Source: Streptomyces flaveolus (GTDB lineage: Bacteria > Actinomycetota > Actinomycetes > Streptomycetales > Streptomycetaceae). From it: a stretch of 64,000 nucleotides of DNA. Shown piece after piece: positions 9,240 to 18,056 of this stretch. The notes under the pieces were generated by a model, which did no database searches, was not told the DNA's origin, and saw nothing but the letters and a program-made list of their open reading frames with translations. The translations under genes were made by a program, and so were the position numbers. Each line of letters starts with the position of its first letter. Within the stretch, counting starts at the first letter, position 1. The stretch spans positions 186,001 to 250,000 of the forward strand of contig NZ_JNWV01000036.1 in assembly GCF_000716535.1 (NCBI RefSeq). The letters run 5' to 3'.

Positions 9240-9615
9240 GACTCCACCGTCCTGCGCGCCGGCGGGCCGGACCAGGGCATGCGGAAGTACGGCCGCGAGC
9301 CCGACCTCACAGCCTCACAGCTCACCGCCTCAACCGGGGAAAACGGCCTGCGCGGCGCACAGTTGGAGCTGGGGCAGCGTGACGCCGGGCCCCCTGGCAG
9401 TCCTACCGCTGACAGGCCAATCGGTAAGACTTACGGGTCCGAGCCAATGGCTGAGGATGCGACCGCCCTGGCAATCCCTGTCATACGACTGATGCCCTGG
9501 AGCGGCAGCTCGAGGCACCGTACGAGGGCCGCTTCAGCTCGCTCGGCTTCGGCACGGCCTGTAGCCCGCGAACTAACTGGTGACCTCCCCTTTCGTCGTC
9601 CTTCTTGGAGCCAAC
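9240..9615. other. Gap without a recognised gene
   Basis: About 375 nt between transporter debris and the dehydrogenase. No coding frame with family motifs was recognised. The only clear signal is the dehydrogenase ribosome-binding site at the right end. Confidence 0.4.
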
Positions 9616-10365
9616 ATGCGTGCTGCAGTAGCCACAGGGCCCAACGCCCCCCTGGCCCTCGACGACCGGGACGTGCCCGAGCCCGGCGCCGGTGAGGTAC
9701 TCGTCAAGGTCACGGCGTGCGGTGTCTGCTTCTCGGACCTGAACCTGCTGCAGGGTCACTACCCGTTCGCCCGGTTCCCCGTCGTCCCCGGCCATGAGAT
9801 CACCGGAGTGGTCACCGCCGTGGGTGAGGGCGTCACCTGGCCCGAGGTCGGCACCGCGGTGGGTGCCCAGTTCCTGTACGACTCCTGCGGCCACTGCGAC
9901 TACTGCGTGCGCGGCGACCACGTCGCCGTCATCGGCCGCTCGGCGCACGGTGCGGAGCAGGCCAAGAACATGGGCGCCGAGCTGTACGTCGCCACCTCCG
10001 AAACCGATCCGGCGGCAGCCCTCAAGGCCTGGGACGGGGGCGCCGATCTGATCCTCAACGCGGCTCCCTCGACCGACGCGGCCGCGGCCGCCCTGGGCGG
10101 GCTCGCTCCCGACGGCACCCTGCTGCTGTGCGGCTACGGTCCGGAACCCCTCGTGCTGCCGACCCAGCCCATGGTCCTCAACCGCCTGCACGTCGCGGCC
10201 AACCCGTCCGGCTCCCCGCACGACCTGCGCGACACCCTCGCCTTCTCCGCCGCCCACGACATCCTGCCCGACATCACACCGATCACGCTGGACGACGCCC
10301 CCGCCACCCTCGACGCGATGGCCGCCGGCACCGCCCACGGCCGCCGCGTCATCACGTTCTCCTGA
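9616..10365 (+). CDS. Zinc-type alcohol dehydrogenase with an internal in-frame deletion
   Basis: 249 residues. ATG 9616 is chosen over ATG 9580 because TTGGAG lies 5 nt before it. The N-terminal zinc domain is present: CGVCFSD with the catalytic-site Cys, GHEITG, and CGHCDYC, the start of the structural zinc cluster. After CVRGD the protein jumps straight to HVAVIGRSAHGAEQAKNMGAE. Family members are about 340 residues, so some 85 are missing, including the rest of the zinc cluster, the second catalytic zinc ligand and the GxGxxG nucleotide-binding turn. The frame is intact, so it may be expressed, but catalysis is unlikely. It lies 37 nt upstream of an SDR gene with which it was probably cotranscribed. 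Confidence 0.8.
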   Translation: MRAAVATGPNAPLALDDRDVPEPGAGEVLVKVTACGVCFSDLNLLQGHYPFARFPVVPGHEITGVVTAVGEGVTWPEVGTAVGAQFLYDSCGHCDYCVRGDHVAVIGRSAHGAEQAKNMGAELYVATSETDPAAALKAWDGGADLILNAAPSTDAAAAALGGLAPDGTLLLCGYGPEPLVLPTQPMVLNRLHVAANPSGSPHDLRDTLAFSAAHDILPDITPITLDDAPATLDAMAAGTAHGRRVITFS

Positions 10366-10402
10366 CCCACCTGTCGGCCTTCTCCTAGTGAAGGAACACA
10401 TG

Positions 10403-11299
10403 ATGTCCTACGTCATCCTCGTCAGCGGCGCGTCCAGTGGCTTCGGCGCGCTGACCGTGCGGGCCCTCGCCGATGCCGGGCACATTGTCTACGCCGGGAT
10501 ACGGCAGACCACCGGGCGCAACGCGCCGGCCGTCGCCGAGGCGCGCGCCTACAGCGAGGCACACTCGGTGCGACTGCACACGGTGGAGCTCGATGTCTCC
10601 AACCAGTCGTCCGTCGACGACGCCGTGGCCGCCGTCAGCGCAGAGGAAGGCCGCATCGACGTCGTCGTCCACAACGCCGGCCACATGGTGCTCGGCCCGG
10701 CCGAGGCATTCACCCCGGAGCAGATCGCCCAGATCTACGACACCAACGTGGTCGCCACGCAGCGGCTCAACCGCGCCGTCCTGCCACAGATGCGCGACCG
10801 GCGCGACGGCCTGCTGGTGTGGGTGGGCTCCTCCAGCACATACGGCGGTACGCCCCCTTACCTGGCCCCCTACTTCGGGGCCAAGGCCGCGATGGACCAA
10901 CTGGCCAAGAGCTACGCGGTCGAACTGTCCCGTTTCGGCATCGACACCGCCATCGTCGTCCCCGGCTCCTTCACCTCCGGCACCAACCACTTCGCCCACG
11001 CCATGCACCCCCAGGACACCGACACAGCCGCCGCCTACGAGCCGCTGTACGGTGGCCTGATGGACGAGGTCGGCAAGCGGCTGGCCGCGTTGGCGCCCGC
11101 GAACGCCGACGTCAACGAGGTCGCCCGCGCCATCGTCACCATCGTGGACACGCCGAAGGGCCGACGCCCCTTCCGCACCACGATCGACCCCGCCAACGAC
11201 GGCTCCCAGGAGGTCAGCGACGTCGCCGACCGCGTCCGCGCCGATTTCTACGACCGGATCGGCCTCACCGACCTGCTGTCCCTCCGGACCGACAGCTGA
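10403..11299 (+). CDS. Short-chain dehydrogenase/reductase
   Basis: 298 residues; ATG 10403 lies 7 nt after GAAGGA (ATG 10400 is equally possible). Classical SDR motifs are complete: SGASSGFG nucleotide-binding loop, VVHNAGH, WVGSSSTYG catalytic Ser region and YFGAK (Tyr-xxx-Lys). The extended C-terminal region resembles NADP-dependent reductases acting on carbonyl substrates. It follows the deleted alcohol dehydrogenase closely and is followed by a strong terminator, so the two form a short transcription unit. The substrate is unknown. Confidence 0.9.
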   Translation: MSYVILVSGASSGFGALTVRALADAGHIVYAGIRQTTGRNAPAVAEARAYSEAHSVRLHTVELDVSNQSSVDDAVAAVSAEEGRIDVVVHNAGHMVLGPAEAFTPEQIAQIYDTNVVATQRLNRAVLPQMRDRRDGLLVWVGSSSTYGGTPPYLAPYFGAKAAMDQLAKSYAVELSRFGIDTAIVVPGSFTSGTNHFAHAMHPQDTDTAAAYEPLYGGLMDEVGKRLAALAPANADVNEVARAIVTIVDTPKGRRPFRTTIDPANDGSQEVSDVADRVRADFYDRIGLTDLLSLRTDS

Positions 11300-11311
11300 T
11301 CTGCCTGCGCG

Positions 11312-11354
11312 TGCGGCCCAGGCCTCGGTCCTGCCACTGGGGGCCTGGGCCGCA
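11312..11354 (+). terminator. Terminator after the SDR gene
   Basis: A perfect 13-bp stem (11312-11324 with 11342-11354) around a 17-nt loop, starting 12 nt past the SDR stop codon. Confidence 0.7.
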
Positions 11355-11526
11355 TGGGAGGGCGGCGGCGCCGATGCAGGTGCGGCTGCTGGACGACTCG
11401 ATCGTCAACAAGGCGTGAAAAGCTGTTGTCTTTCCGATCTTGTGAGATGTGCTTCGAACGGAAGTCTCGATCGGGTGGTCGCGAAGCGCAGGACGCATAC
11501 GAGTGGGGCTTCCTGAACAGCTCGTT

Positions 11527-12250
11527 GTTGTCCAATCACCGAACAGCAACAGGAGGCCCCTGGGGTCGCAGTCTTCCGTGCCTGGCAGTCCACGTCCGTC
11601 GCCTTGAACGAGGCGTACTGCCACCGGGCGATAGTGGATGCGATCGACTATCTCGTGGACAACGAAAGCAAGTGGCGGGCGATGCCCGCCGACTTCCTGC
11701 TGTGCGACCGGGTGTACGCGTTCTTCGGCCGCTGGCGCGAGAACGCGCTGGTCAGGGAGTTCCACGACCGGCTGCGCGCGCGGATGTGGGAGAGGCTGGG
11801 CCGGGATGCCGAGCCCACGGCCGGGGTGATCGACTCGCCGTCGGTCAAGGCGGACGCGGTTGTCGGCACGGACAGCAACGGTTACGACAGGGGCAAGCAG
11901 ATCAACGGGCGCAAGCGGCACGTCGTGGTCGACTCCCTGGACCTGCTGCTGGGCGGGATGGTCACCAGCGCCGATGTCCGCGCGCACCGCCGCGCCACCA
12001 CGGGCTGGAGCTGGTGAGGGCCGACGGTGGCTACACCGGCAGCCTCGTCGAGCACTGACTGGCCACTTTCGCGCTGGTCCTGCGATCGTCACACGCAGGG
12101 TGCTGCCCAAGCGGTGGATCATCGAGCAGCTCTTCGCCCACCTGATGCGCAGCCGCCGCCTGGTCCGCGACGTCGAACGGCGCACGGCCACCGCCGAGGC
12201 GATGATCTACTGGTCGAGGACCATGATCATGACCCGGCGCCACCTCCACC
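11527..12250 (+). pseudogene. IS5-family transposase remnant
   Basis: The first frame (TTG at 11604) keeps IVDAIDYLVDNESKWRAMPADF, an FFGRW segment, then [21 protein letters not shown] and [19 protein letters not shown], the first Asp and GRKRH region of IS5-group DDE enzymes. It stops at 12017. A second frame carries RRWIIEQ-like [13 protein letters not shown] and [12 protein letters not shown] with SEAMI-like [11 protein letters not shown], the catalytic Glu region. The central segment is deleted and frames are shifted. No terminal repeats were found. Confidence 0.7.
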
Positions 12251-12424
12251 CGCGCCGGCACCACGTCCATGCCGAAGCCGGCGACCATCACCTGGCAGGT
12301 CGCCGGCCCCTGCCCGAGCCGGGCCCGGTCGGCCGCCAACCGGCCCCGCCTCGGGCGGGCTCCGCACGGTCGATGTGGGCAGGACTCGACGTCACGAGGC
12401 CGGCCAGGACCTGCTGGGCCCGCT

Positions 12425-12625
12425 TCACATTGAGCGCGCGAACGACAGGACCTCGAACACCACCTGCGTGAGGCGGTCGACGGACGCGATGATCGGCTCC
12501 CCGGCCTTTCCGACCGTCTCCAGCGGAATACCGAAGTGAAACGGCCCACAGAGCAAGAGGTCCACGACAAAATTACCCCGGATAGGCAACGCCAAAGGGC
12601 TGACGGCCTCGGCAGGGCCGCTCAC
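12425..12625 (-). CDS. Small unrecognised ORF beside the IS remnant
   Basis: 66 residues with a protein-like central stretch ([20 protein letters not shown] and then [19 protein letters not shown]). It ends where the transposase debris begins and has no clear ribosome-binding site. It may be a truncated gene or chance. No family was recognised. Confidence 0.25.
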   Translation of the reverse strand: MSGPAEAVSPLALPIRGNFVVDLLLCGPFHFGIPLETVGKAGEPIIASVDRLTQVVFEVLSFARSM

Positions 12626-12709
12626 ACGGCGCCGACCGGTGCCATGGCACCGCCACAGGCCTGAGCGTCCCCGAGGTTTCCTCCTGCGTCAGGTGCGGAG
12701 CGTGGCGTG

Positions 12710-13192
12710 TCACCGGTCGTCCGCCAGACGGTGCAGCAACGGAGTGAGGCGGTGCGTCACCAGTTCCCGCATGGCCAGGGCCGTGGTGGTGCGTTCGATG
12801 CCTGGGACGGCGAGGATCTGTCCTGCGATCCGGTACAGGTCCTCCGCGTCCGTGGCGACCACTCGTACGAGCAGGTCGGTCTCCCCGCTGAGTCCGAAGA
12901 CCTCCACCACCTCGGCGATGCCCGCGAGTGCCTGGGACACCTGCGCCAGGTGGCGCTGGTCGACCTGCGCCAGTACGAACGCGGTCAACCGGTGGCCCAG
13001 CGCTTCCGGGGTGATCCGTCGCTCGAAGGAGCCCAGGGCGCCGTTCTGCTCCATCCTGGCCACCCGCGCCTGGACGGTGTTGCGGGACAGCCCCAGCTGC
13101 TCGGCCAGGGCGACGATCGTGGCCCGTGGGTCGGTGGCCAGGGCGAGCAGGATCCGGGCGTCCGTGGCGTCAAGGGTTCGTTCATTGTTCAT
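12710..13192 (-). CDS. Lrp/AsnC family transcriptional regulator
   Basis: 160 residues: N-terminal winged HTH (LDATDARILLALATDPRATI then LAEQLGLSRNTVQARVARME) and a C-terminal RAM ligand-binding domain (about 70-150, GLSGETDLLVRVVATD). The length and domain order are normal for this family of amino-acid- or keto-acid-responsive DNA-binding proteins. It is transcribed divergently from the pyruvate-dehydrogenase-E1-like gene across about 150 nt, so it probably controls that gene and itself. The effector is not deducible. Confidence 0.92.
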   Translation of the reverse strand: MNNERTLDATDARILLALATDPRATIVALAEQLGLSRNTVQARVARMEQNGALGSFERRITPEALGHRLTAFVLAQVDQRHLAQVSQALAGIAEVVEVFGLSGETDLLVRVVATDAEDLYRIAGQILAVPGIERTTTALAMRELVTHRLTPLLHRLADDR

Positions 13193-13346
13193 GATGCTTG
13201 GTCGGCACCTCTCATCCAGCCCGGGATTTCAACAGAATGCTCAATTGCGTGAGCGCATCTTGTGCAGTCGATGAGCCATCTGTCTACTGGCGGAGCACAA
13301 CGTTCAATCTCCAAGGCCATTGTGCCGATTGTGAAGGTGGTCTGTG

Positions 13347-15857
13347 ATGGTCGCGCAGCTGAGGTCGGCCGATGTCGACGGCTCGGGCCGCGGTTGGGAG
13401 GAGCGGCTCGCCGTGCTGGAGTCGGTCGAACGGCGGGTGCTGTGGCTGTCCACCGCGATCGTCGACCACGCCAACCGGGTGCGGCCCAACCCCTCGGGGC
13501 TGAAAGTGGGTGGCCACCAGGCGTCCAGCGCCTCGATGACCTCGATCATGACAGCGCTGTGGTTCCACGCGCTGACCGCTGAGGACCGGGTGTCGGTCAA
13601 GCCCCACGCCTCCCCGGTGCTGCACGCGATCAACCACCTGCTGGGCGAGCTGGACGAGTCCTACCTGACCACCCTGCGTGACTTCGGCGGCCTGCAGAGC
13701 TACCCCAGCCGGTCCAAGGATCCCGACCCCGTCGACTACTCCACGGGCTCGGTCGGCATCGGCGCCACCGCACCGGTGTGGGGCGCGCTCGCCCGGCGCT
13801 ACGTGGAGGGCCACTTCGGCGGGGCCGGCACCGGCCGGCAGTACTCGCTGCTCGGCGACGCGGAGTTGGACGAGGGCGCGGTCTGGGAGGCCATCCAGGA
13901 CCCGATGGTGCCGGGCCTGGGCGAGGTGGTGTGGGTCGTCGACCTGAACCGGCAGTCGCTGGACCGAGTAGTGCCCGGTATCGCCGCGGACAGGCTGCAA
14001 GCCATGTTCGCCGCGGCCGGCTGGCAGGTTCTCACCCTCAAGTACGGACACCTGCTGCACGAATTGTTCGTCCGGCCGGGCGGCGAGGCCCTGCGCGCCC
14101 GTATCGACGCCATGGGCAACCCCGAGTACCAGCGCCTGCTGCGCTGCTCCGCTGACGAGTTGCGCGAGCGCCTGCCCGGCGCCGGTTCCACCGCCGGGCC
14201 GATCACCGACCTCCTCGGCTCCCTGGACGACGCCTCGCTGCTGGCGGCGCTGCGCAACCTGGGGGGCCATGACATCGGCGCGCTGACAGACGCGTTCGAC
14301 GCCGTCGACGACACCCGCCCGACTGTGATCTTCGCGTACACGGTCAAGGGGTACGGACTGCCCACCGAGGGACACCCGCAGAACCACTCCTCGCTGCTGA
14401 CGGCCGACCAGATGAAGGCACTGGCCGAGCGCCTCGGGACGAGCCTCGACCACCCCTGGGAGGCCTTCGCCGACGGTTCGCCGGAAGCGGCCCTGTGCGC
14501 GGCGGCCGCCAGTCGGCTGCGCCGCCCCGGAAACGCGTCGCAGCAGCCTCCCGCGATCCCTGTCGACCTCGCCCGTCCGGCGCCGACGGGTACCGGCAAC
14601 ACCCAGCAGGCCCTGGGGCGGGTTCTGCTGGACCTCACCCGCCGGGCACCTGAGGCGGCGCGGCGCATCGTCACGGTCAGCCCGGACGTCAGTTCCTCCA
14701 CCAACCTCGGTGGATGGCTCAACAAGGTCGGCGTGTGGTCGCCCGCCGAGCGCACCGACTGGTTCGCCGATGACGCCGAGACGATCCTGCACTGGCGGGA
14801 GCGGCCGACCGGTCAGCACGTGGAGCTGGGTATCGCGGAGACCAACCTGGTCGGCCTGCTGGGTGAGCTGGGCGCCACCTGGAGCCGCTGGGGCCAGCCG
14901 CTGCTGCCGATCGGCGTGGTCTACGACCCCTTCGTCAACCGGGCGCTGGAACCGTGGTCGTTCGGCATCTACGCCGGCGGCCAGTCGATCCTGGTCGGCA
15001 CGCCCTCCGGCGTCACACTCGCCCCGGAGGGCGGAGCGCACCAGTCGATCACCACACCCTCACTGGGCATCGAACAGCCCGGCTGTATCACCTACGAGCC
15101 CGCCTTCGCGATCGACACCGAGTGGTGCCTGCTGGCCGCGCTCGGCAACCTCGGTCGCCCGGACGGCAGTTCGGCCTATCTGCGCCTGTCGACCCGGCCC
15201 GTCGACCAGTCCGCGGCCGCCGTGCCCGGCGACCCGGCCGCCCGCGAACGCCGCCGCCGACGGGTGACCGCCGGAGCCTACCGGCTGCGGCAGCACGAGA
15301 AGCCTGTGGTGACCATCGCCGCGATGGGCGCCGTCATGCCGGAGGCCCTGGCCGCCGCCGACCGGCTTGCCGCACTCGGGCACGGCGCCGACGTCGTCTG
15401 CGTGACCAGCCCGAATCTGCTCTTCCGTGCCCTTCAGGCCCGCCGCGGCCTGTCGGACGACCCGACCTGGATCCTCGACCAGGTCTTCCCCGCCGACCGG
15501 GCCACGCCCCTCGTCACCGTGCTGGACGGCCACCCGCACACCCTGGCCTTTCTGGGCAGGCCGGTGACAGCGCCGACCTGCACCCCACCAGGTCCTGATC
15601 ACGGCGCGCACCACGCCCGCCGTGTGGACCGAACCAGCCCCGTCGGCAGCCGGACAACCCTCCAGCTCCGTCCGGCGGTACGCCCTGTCCTGCCGCAGAA
15701 GACGTACCGCCGGACGGTCGCCGACCGAGCAGTCCCACCGTGCCACACCGCGCCTGGCGGCTACTCACCACTTGGTCCGACGACGGGTCAATCCGCCCCT
15801 GACGAGCCGGGCGGTGCCGTCGGACGGCCTCTCACGCCCCGCCCGTCCGCCCCGTGA
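13347..15857 (+). CDS. Pyruvate dehydrogenase E1-like / transketolase-like protein with a frameshifted C-terminus
   Basis: 836 residues; ATG 13347 follows GAAGGTGG by 6 nt. Thiamine-diphosphate enzyme features: HQASSASM and KPHASPVLHAINHLLG in the N-terminal domain, GDAELDEGAVWEA then VVDLNRQSL (the GDx...N cofactor motif), and a pyrimidine-binding domain with VELGIAETNLVGLLGELG. It resembles single-chain E1 enzymes (AceE type) and stand-alone paralogues paired with Lrp regulators. From about residue 735 (after PHTLAFLG) the frame leaves the family sequence. A GQAGDSADL piece resembling the native GDLADLY ending appears in another frame, so the last 100 residues are probably out of frame. Activity is uncertain. 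Confidence 0.85.
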   Translation: MVAQLRSADVDGSGRGWEERLAVLESVERRVLWLSTAIVDHANRVRPNPSGLKVGGHQASSASMTSIMTALWFHALTAEDRVSVKPHASPVLHAINHLLGELDESYLTTLRDFGGLQSYPSRSKDPDPVDYSTGSVGIGATAPVWGALARRYVEGHFGGAGTGRQYSLLGDAELDEGAVWEAIQDPMVPGLGEVVWVVDLNRQSLDRVVPGIAADRLQAMFAAAGWQVLTLKYGHLLHELFVRPGGEALRARIDAMGNPEYQRLLRCSADELRERLPGAGSTAGPITDLLGSLDDASLLAALRNLGGHDIGALTDAFDAVDDTRPTVIFAYTVKGYGLPTEGHPQNHSSLLTADQMKALAERLGTSLDHPWEAFADGSPEAALCAAAASRLRRPGNASQQPPAIPVDLARPAPTGTGNTQQALGRVLLDLTRRAPEAARRIVTVSPDVSSSTNLGGWLNKVGVWSPAERTDWFADDAETILHWRERPTGQHVELGIAETNLVGLLGELGATWSRWGQPLLPIGVVYDPFVNRALEPWSFGIYAGGQSILVGTPSGVTLAPEGGAHQSITTPSLGIEQPGCITYEPAFAIDTEWCLLAALGNLGRPDGSSAYLRLSTRPVDQSAAAVPGDPAARERRRRRVTAGAYRLRQHEKPVVTIAAMGAVMPEALAAADRLAALGHGADVVCVTSPNLLFRALQARRGLSDDPTWILDQVFPADRATPLVTVLDGHPHTLAFLGRPVTAPTCTPPGPDHGAHHARRVDRTSPVGSRTTLQLRPAVRPVLPQKTYRRTVADRAVPPCHTAPGGYSPLGPTTGQSAPDEPGGAVGRPLTPRPSAP

Positions 15858-16022
15858 GGAGACCGGGCAGACGCAGCCCACAGACCGATTGGACACGCCA
15901 TGATGGCCCTGAGCGGAGTCGAACGAGAATGGTCCGGAGCGACAGCGCGGCCCGTCCCCCAACGGCCCGGCCCCCCAACAGGTCGTCCGCTTCTCGCCGC
16001 AGGCGGCAGAATCGGAGCAGTG

Positions 16023-16391
16023 ATGTCCAGACAGCCGACAGCTGACGCCTACGCCGACGACCGCCCCCGCGTCCCGTACGGGCCAGGACACCATGACTCC
16101 GCTGTGGAGCCCGACGAAGACAGCCCGACCACCACCCACGGCAGATGGCTCCTGAAGATCACCGTTTCCCCACCCGCCGTCGGGCACTGGGAGAACCAAT
16201 GGCGACAACTCCATACGCTGATGTCCTTCGACCGTGCCTCCTGTACCTGGAGCACCGTCCTCGGGGCCATTGAACCGGCCGTCCTGAAGGCGCTGGAGAG
16301 CTGCCTCGCATCCGCCCGCGACGACGGCGCTCACGTGCGAGTGGAAGCCGTACCGGCTCCCGCCGCGTCATGCAACGCATCCTCGCGTTGA
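16023..16391 (+). CDS. Hypothetical protein
   Basis: 122 residues. ATG 16023 has GGAG 5 nt upstream. The first 40 residues are polar and probably disordered. The rest (RWLLKITVSPPAVGHWENQW, then LHTLMSFDRASCTWSTVLG and LKALESCLASARDDGAHVRV) looks folded with alternating strands and helices. No family was recognised. The end reads into a separate Lys-rich frame, so the C-terminus may be a frameshift product. Confidence 0.45.
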   Translation: MSRQPTADAYADDRPRVPYGPGHHDSAVEPDEDSPTTTHGRWLLKITVSPPAVGHWENQWRQLHTLMSFDRASCTWSTVLGAIEPAVLKALESCLASARDDGAHVRVEAVPAPAASCNASSR

Positions 16392-16480
16392 CCGCCGCGA
16401 AGAAGCAGCCGCCCAAGAAGACCGTAGCGAAGAAGGCTGCCGCGAAGAAGGTGGCCGGCCGCCGGCCCCGCAGCGCCTAG
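16370..16480 (+). pseudogene. Lysine/alanine-rich tail fragment
   Basis: 36 codons encode LTAAKKQPPKK, then AKKAAAKK repeats ending in RRPRSA. Such tails end HU-type nucleoid proteins and some Ku proteins of actinobacteria. The globular domain is absent, so this is a stub. The parent cannot be decided. Confidence 0.35.
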
Positions 16481-16523
16481 GTTCGGTACCTGTGCACTGA
16501 CCCGGTGCGGTTCGCGGACCGTC

Positions 16524-16730
16524 CGGGAATGTCCAGCAGGCGGACGTGGTTGTCGAGAGTGTGGTGGTGGAGGGGACTGCGTCCCCGGGCCTCACTTATT
16601 GCCTGCGGGGACGATCGTTCGGCTGAAGCCCCACAGAGCCTTTCGCCGCGTAGGCGACCACCCTTTCACGACCACACGCATCACGGATTCAGCCCCGGCC
16701 GGCGGCCACGCCGGCCGGGGCTGTTTCCTG
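16524..16730 (+). ncRNA. Candidate structured small RNA, copy 1
   Basis: About 135 nt here (16524-16660) are clearly homologous to 36099-36233, the other copy. Features in order: hairpin GGGGAC/GTCCCC (16572-16577, 16581-16586); an 8-position stem 16603-16610 with 16629-16636 closing an 18-nt loop identical in both copies; a TCGCC/GGCGA hairpin (16643-16657) identical in both; a C-rich stretch; and a 14-bp terminator ending in TTTCCT. The stem differs between copies but stays paired (GGGG/CCCC here, GAGG/CCTC there). A one-base indel between copies breaks any shared reading frame. It lies between a Lys-rich stub and a sensor kinase gene. The 5' end is an estimate. Confidence 0.6.
16690..16723 (+). 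terminator. Terminator of RNA candidate copy 1
   Basis: A perfect 14-bp GC stem (16690-16703 with 16710-16723), 6-nt loop, followed by TTTCCTG. Confidence 0.75.
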
Positions 16731-16889
16731 CCCGGGGACGCCGTTTCTTTGGGATCACCTGGCCGACCAGATGAGTGTTAGTTGCTGCAAGAGGCGCCCG
16801 GGCACCAGGGCAGCCCCCCCGGCGTCCGCGAGACGCCCGCGCTGGGGGAGAAGCGCTGGGATCGCCGTGCCGCTGGATATGGTCGGCAT

Positions 16890-18056
16890 GTGGACGCGAG
16901 CACAGGACGGCAGAGTGACGTGTTCGCCGGGGAAGCGCGGGGTGAGCTGTCGCCCCGGACGGCCCGGGCGCTGTGGTGCGGGTCGGCGGGCCTGGTGATC
17001 GCCGCCCTGGGCATCCCGGTGTCCGTCGCCGGTGCGGAGGACGGCCGACGGTTGCTCGCGGCCGCGGCCCTGGTCCTCGTACAAGTCTGTGCCCTGAGGT
17101 GGCAGGTGCGCGTCCCGATCCCCGTTCTGGCCGTCACCACGGTGGCGGGGATCGCGGTGTGGGCGCTGCTGCCCGCGGTGACGTTGACGGGGGCGCTGCT
17201 CGCGGCGCAGGTCACGTTGTGCGTGCTGTCGGCCACCAGGCCACGGCGGGTGTCGTTGTGGGCGCTCGCGGCGATGTGCCTGCCGGTCGCGCTGGAGTTC
17301 GGGGCGGGCGGCGGTGCGGGCCCGGCGGTCTATGTGCTGACGGTGGTCCTGGCGTGGACCCTGGGGCAGTGGCGCAGGGCGCAGCAGGAGCGGATGAGGG
17401 CGGAGACGCACCGGGCCGTGGCGGAGGAGCGTGCGCGGATCGCGCGTGATGTGCACGACGTGGTGGCTCATACCTTGTCGGTGATCGTCATTCAGGCCGG
17501 CGCCGCGGACGACGTGTTCACCGAACGGCCGGACCAGGCCCGACAGGCGCTGCGGGCCGTCGAGACGGCCGCCCGCTCGGCGTTGGGTGAACTGCGCCTG
17601 ACCTTGCGGGCGTTCCGGCCCGAAGCGGACGAGGGCTCGGCAGGGGAGCCGCGAAGGCCGGGGCCCTCGCTCGCGCGCCTGGGCGAACTCGCCGACACGG
17701 TGCGCGCGACGGGGATGACCGTACACGTGCACCGCGAGGGGGCCACTGACGGGCTGCCGGCCGCGGTGGACCTGGTGGCGTACCGGATCATTCAGGAGGC
17801 CCTCACCAACACGCTGCGCCACGCGGCCGGTGCCGATGAGGTCAGCGTGCGCGTGACCGGCGAAGGGCATTGCGTGAAGGTGACGGTGATTGACAACGGG
17901 CGTGCAGCTCAGGGGTTTTCAGCCGGGGCCGGGGCGGGGCGCGGGCTGGTGGGGATGGAGGAGCGTGCACGGCTCGTGGGCGGCAGCCTGCGCGCCGGCC
18001 CACGGCCCGGCGGCGGGTTCGAAGTGGCGGCGCGGCTGCCGGTGGAGCGCGCCTGA
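16890..18056 (+). CDS. NarL-type sensor histidine kinase
   Basis: About 388 residues from GTG 16890; longer (TTG 16782) or shorter (GTG 16920) starts cannot be excluded. The N-terminal half has four to five hydrophobic membrane segments. A linker coiled coil leads to the HisKA_3 dimerisation motif ERARIARDVHDVVAHTLSVI with the phosphoacceptor His, and then a HATPase_c domain (IIQEALTNTLRHA N-box, IDNG and GRGLVGMEERARL G-boxes). It phosphorylates the response regulator encoded directly after it; the TGATG overlap implies translational coupling. The signal is unknown, since no extracellular domain of note is present. Confidence 0.92.
   Translation: MDASTGRQSDVFAGEARGELSPRTARALWCGSAGLVIAALGIPVSVAGAEDGRRLLAAAALVLVQVCALRWQVRVPIPVLAVTTVAGIAVWALLPAVTLTGALLAAQVTLCVLSATRPRRVSLWALAAMCLPVALEFGAGGGAGPAVYVLTVVLAWTLGQWRRAQQERMRAETHRAVAEERARIARDVHDVVAHTLSVIVIQAGAADDVFTERPDQARQALRAVETAARSALGELRLTLRAFRPEADEGSAGEPRRPGPSLARLGELADTVRATGMTVHVHREGATDGLPAAVDLVAYRIIQEALTNTLRHAAGADEVSVRVTGEGHCVKVTVIDNGRAAQGFSAGAGAGRGLVGMEERARLVGGSLRAGPRPGGGFEVAARLPVERA

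Noticed and set aside
13284..15041. 585-residue minus-strand open frame
   Set aside because: Shadow of the E1-like gene, no family motif, Arg/Gly/Val-rich.
16524..16730. Identification as 6C small RNA
   Set aside because: 6C RNA needs two loops with runs of six cytosines, which are absent here.
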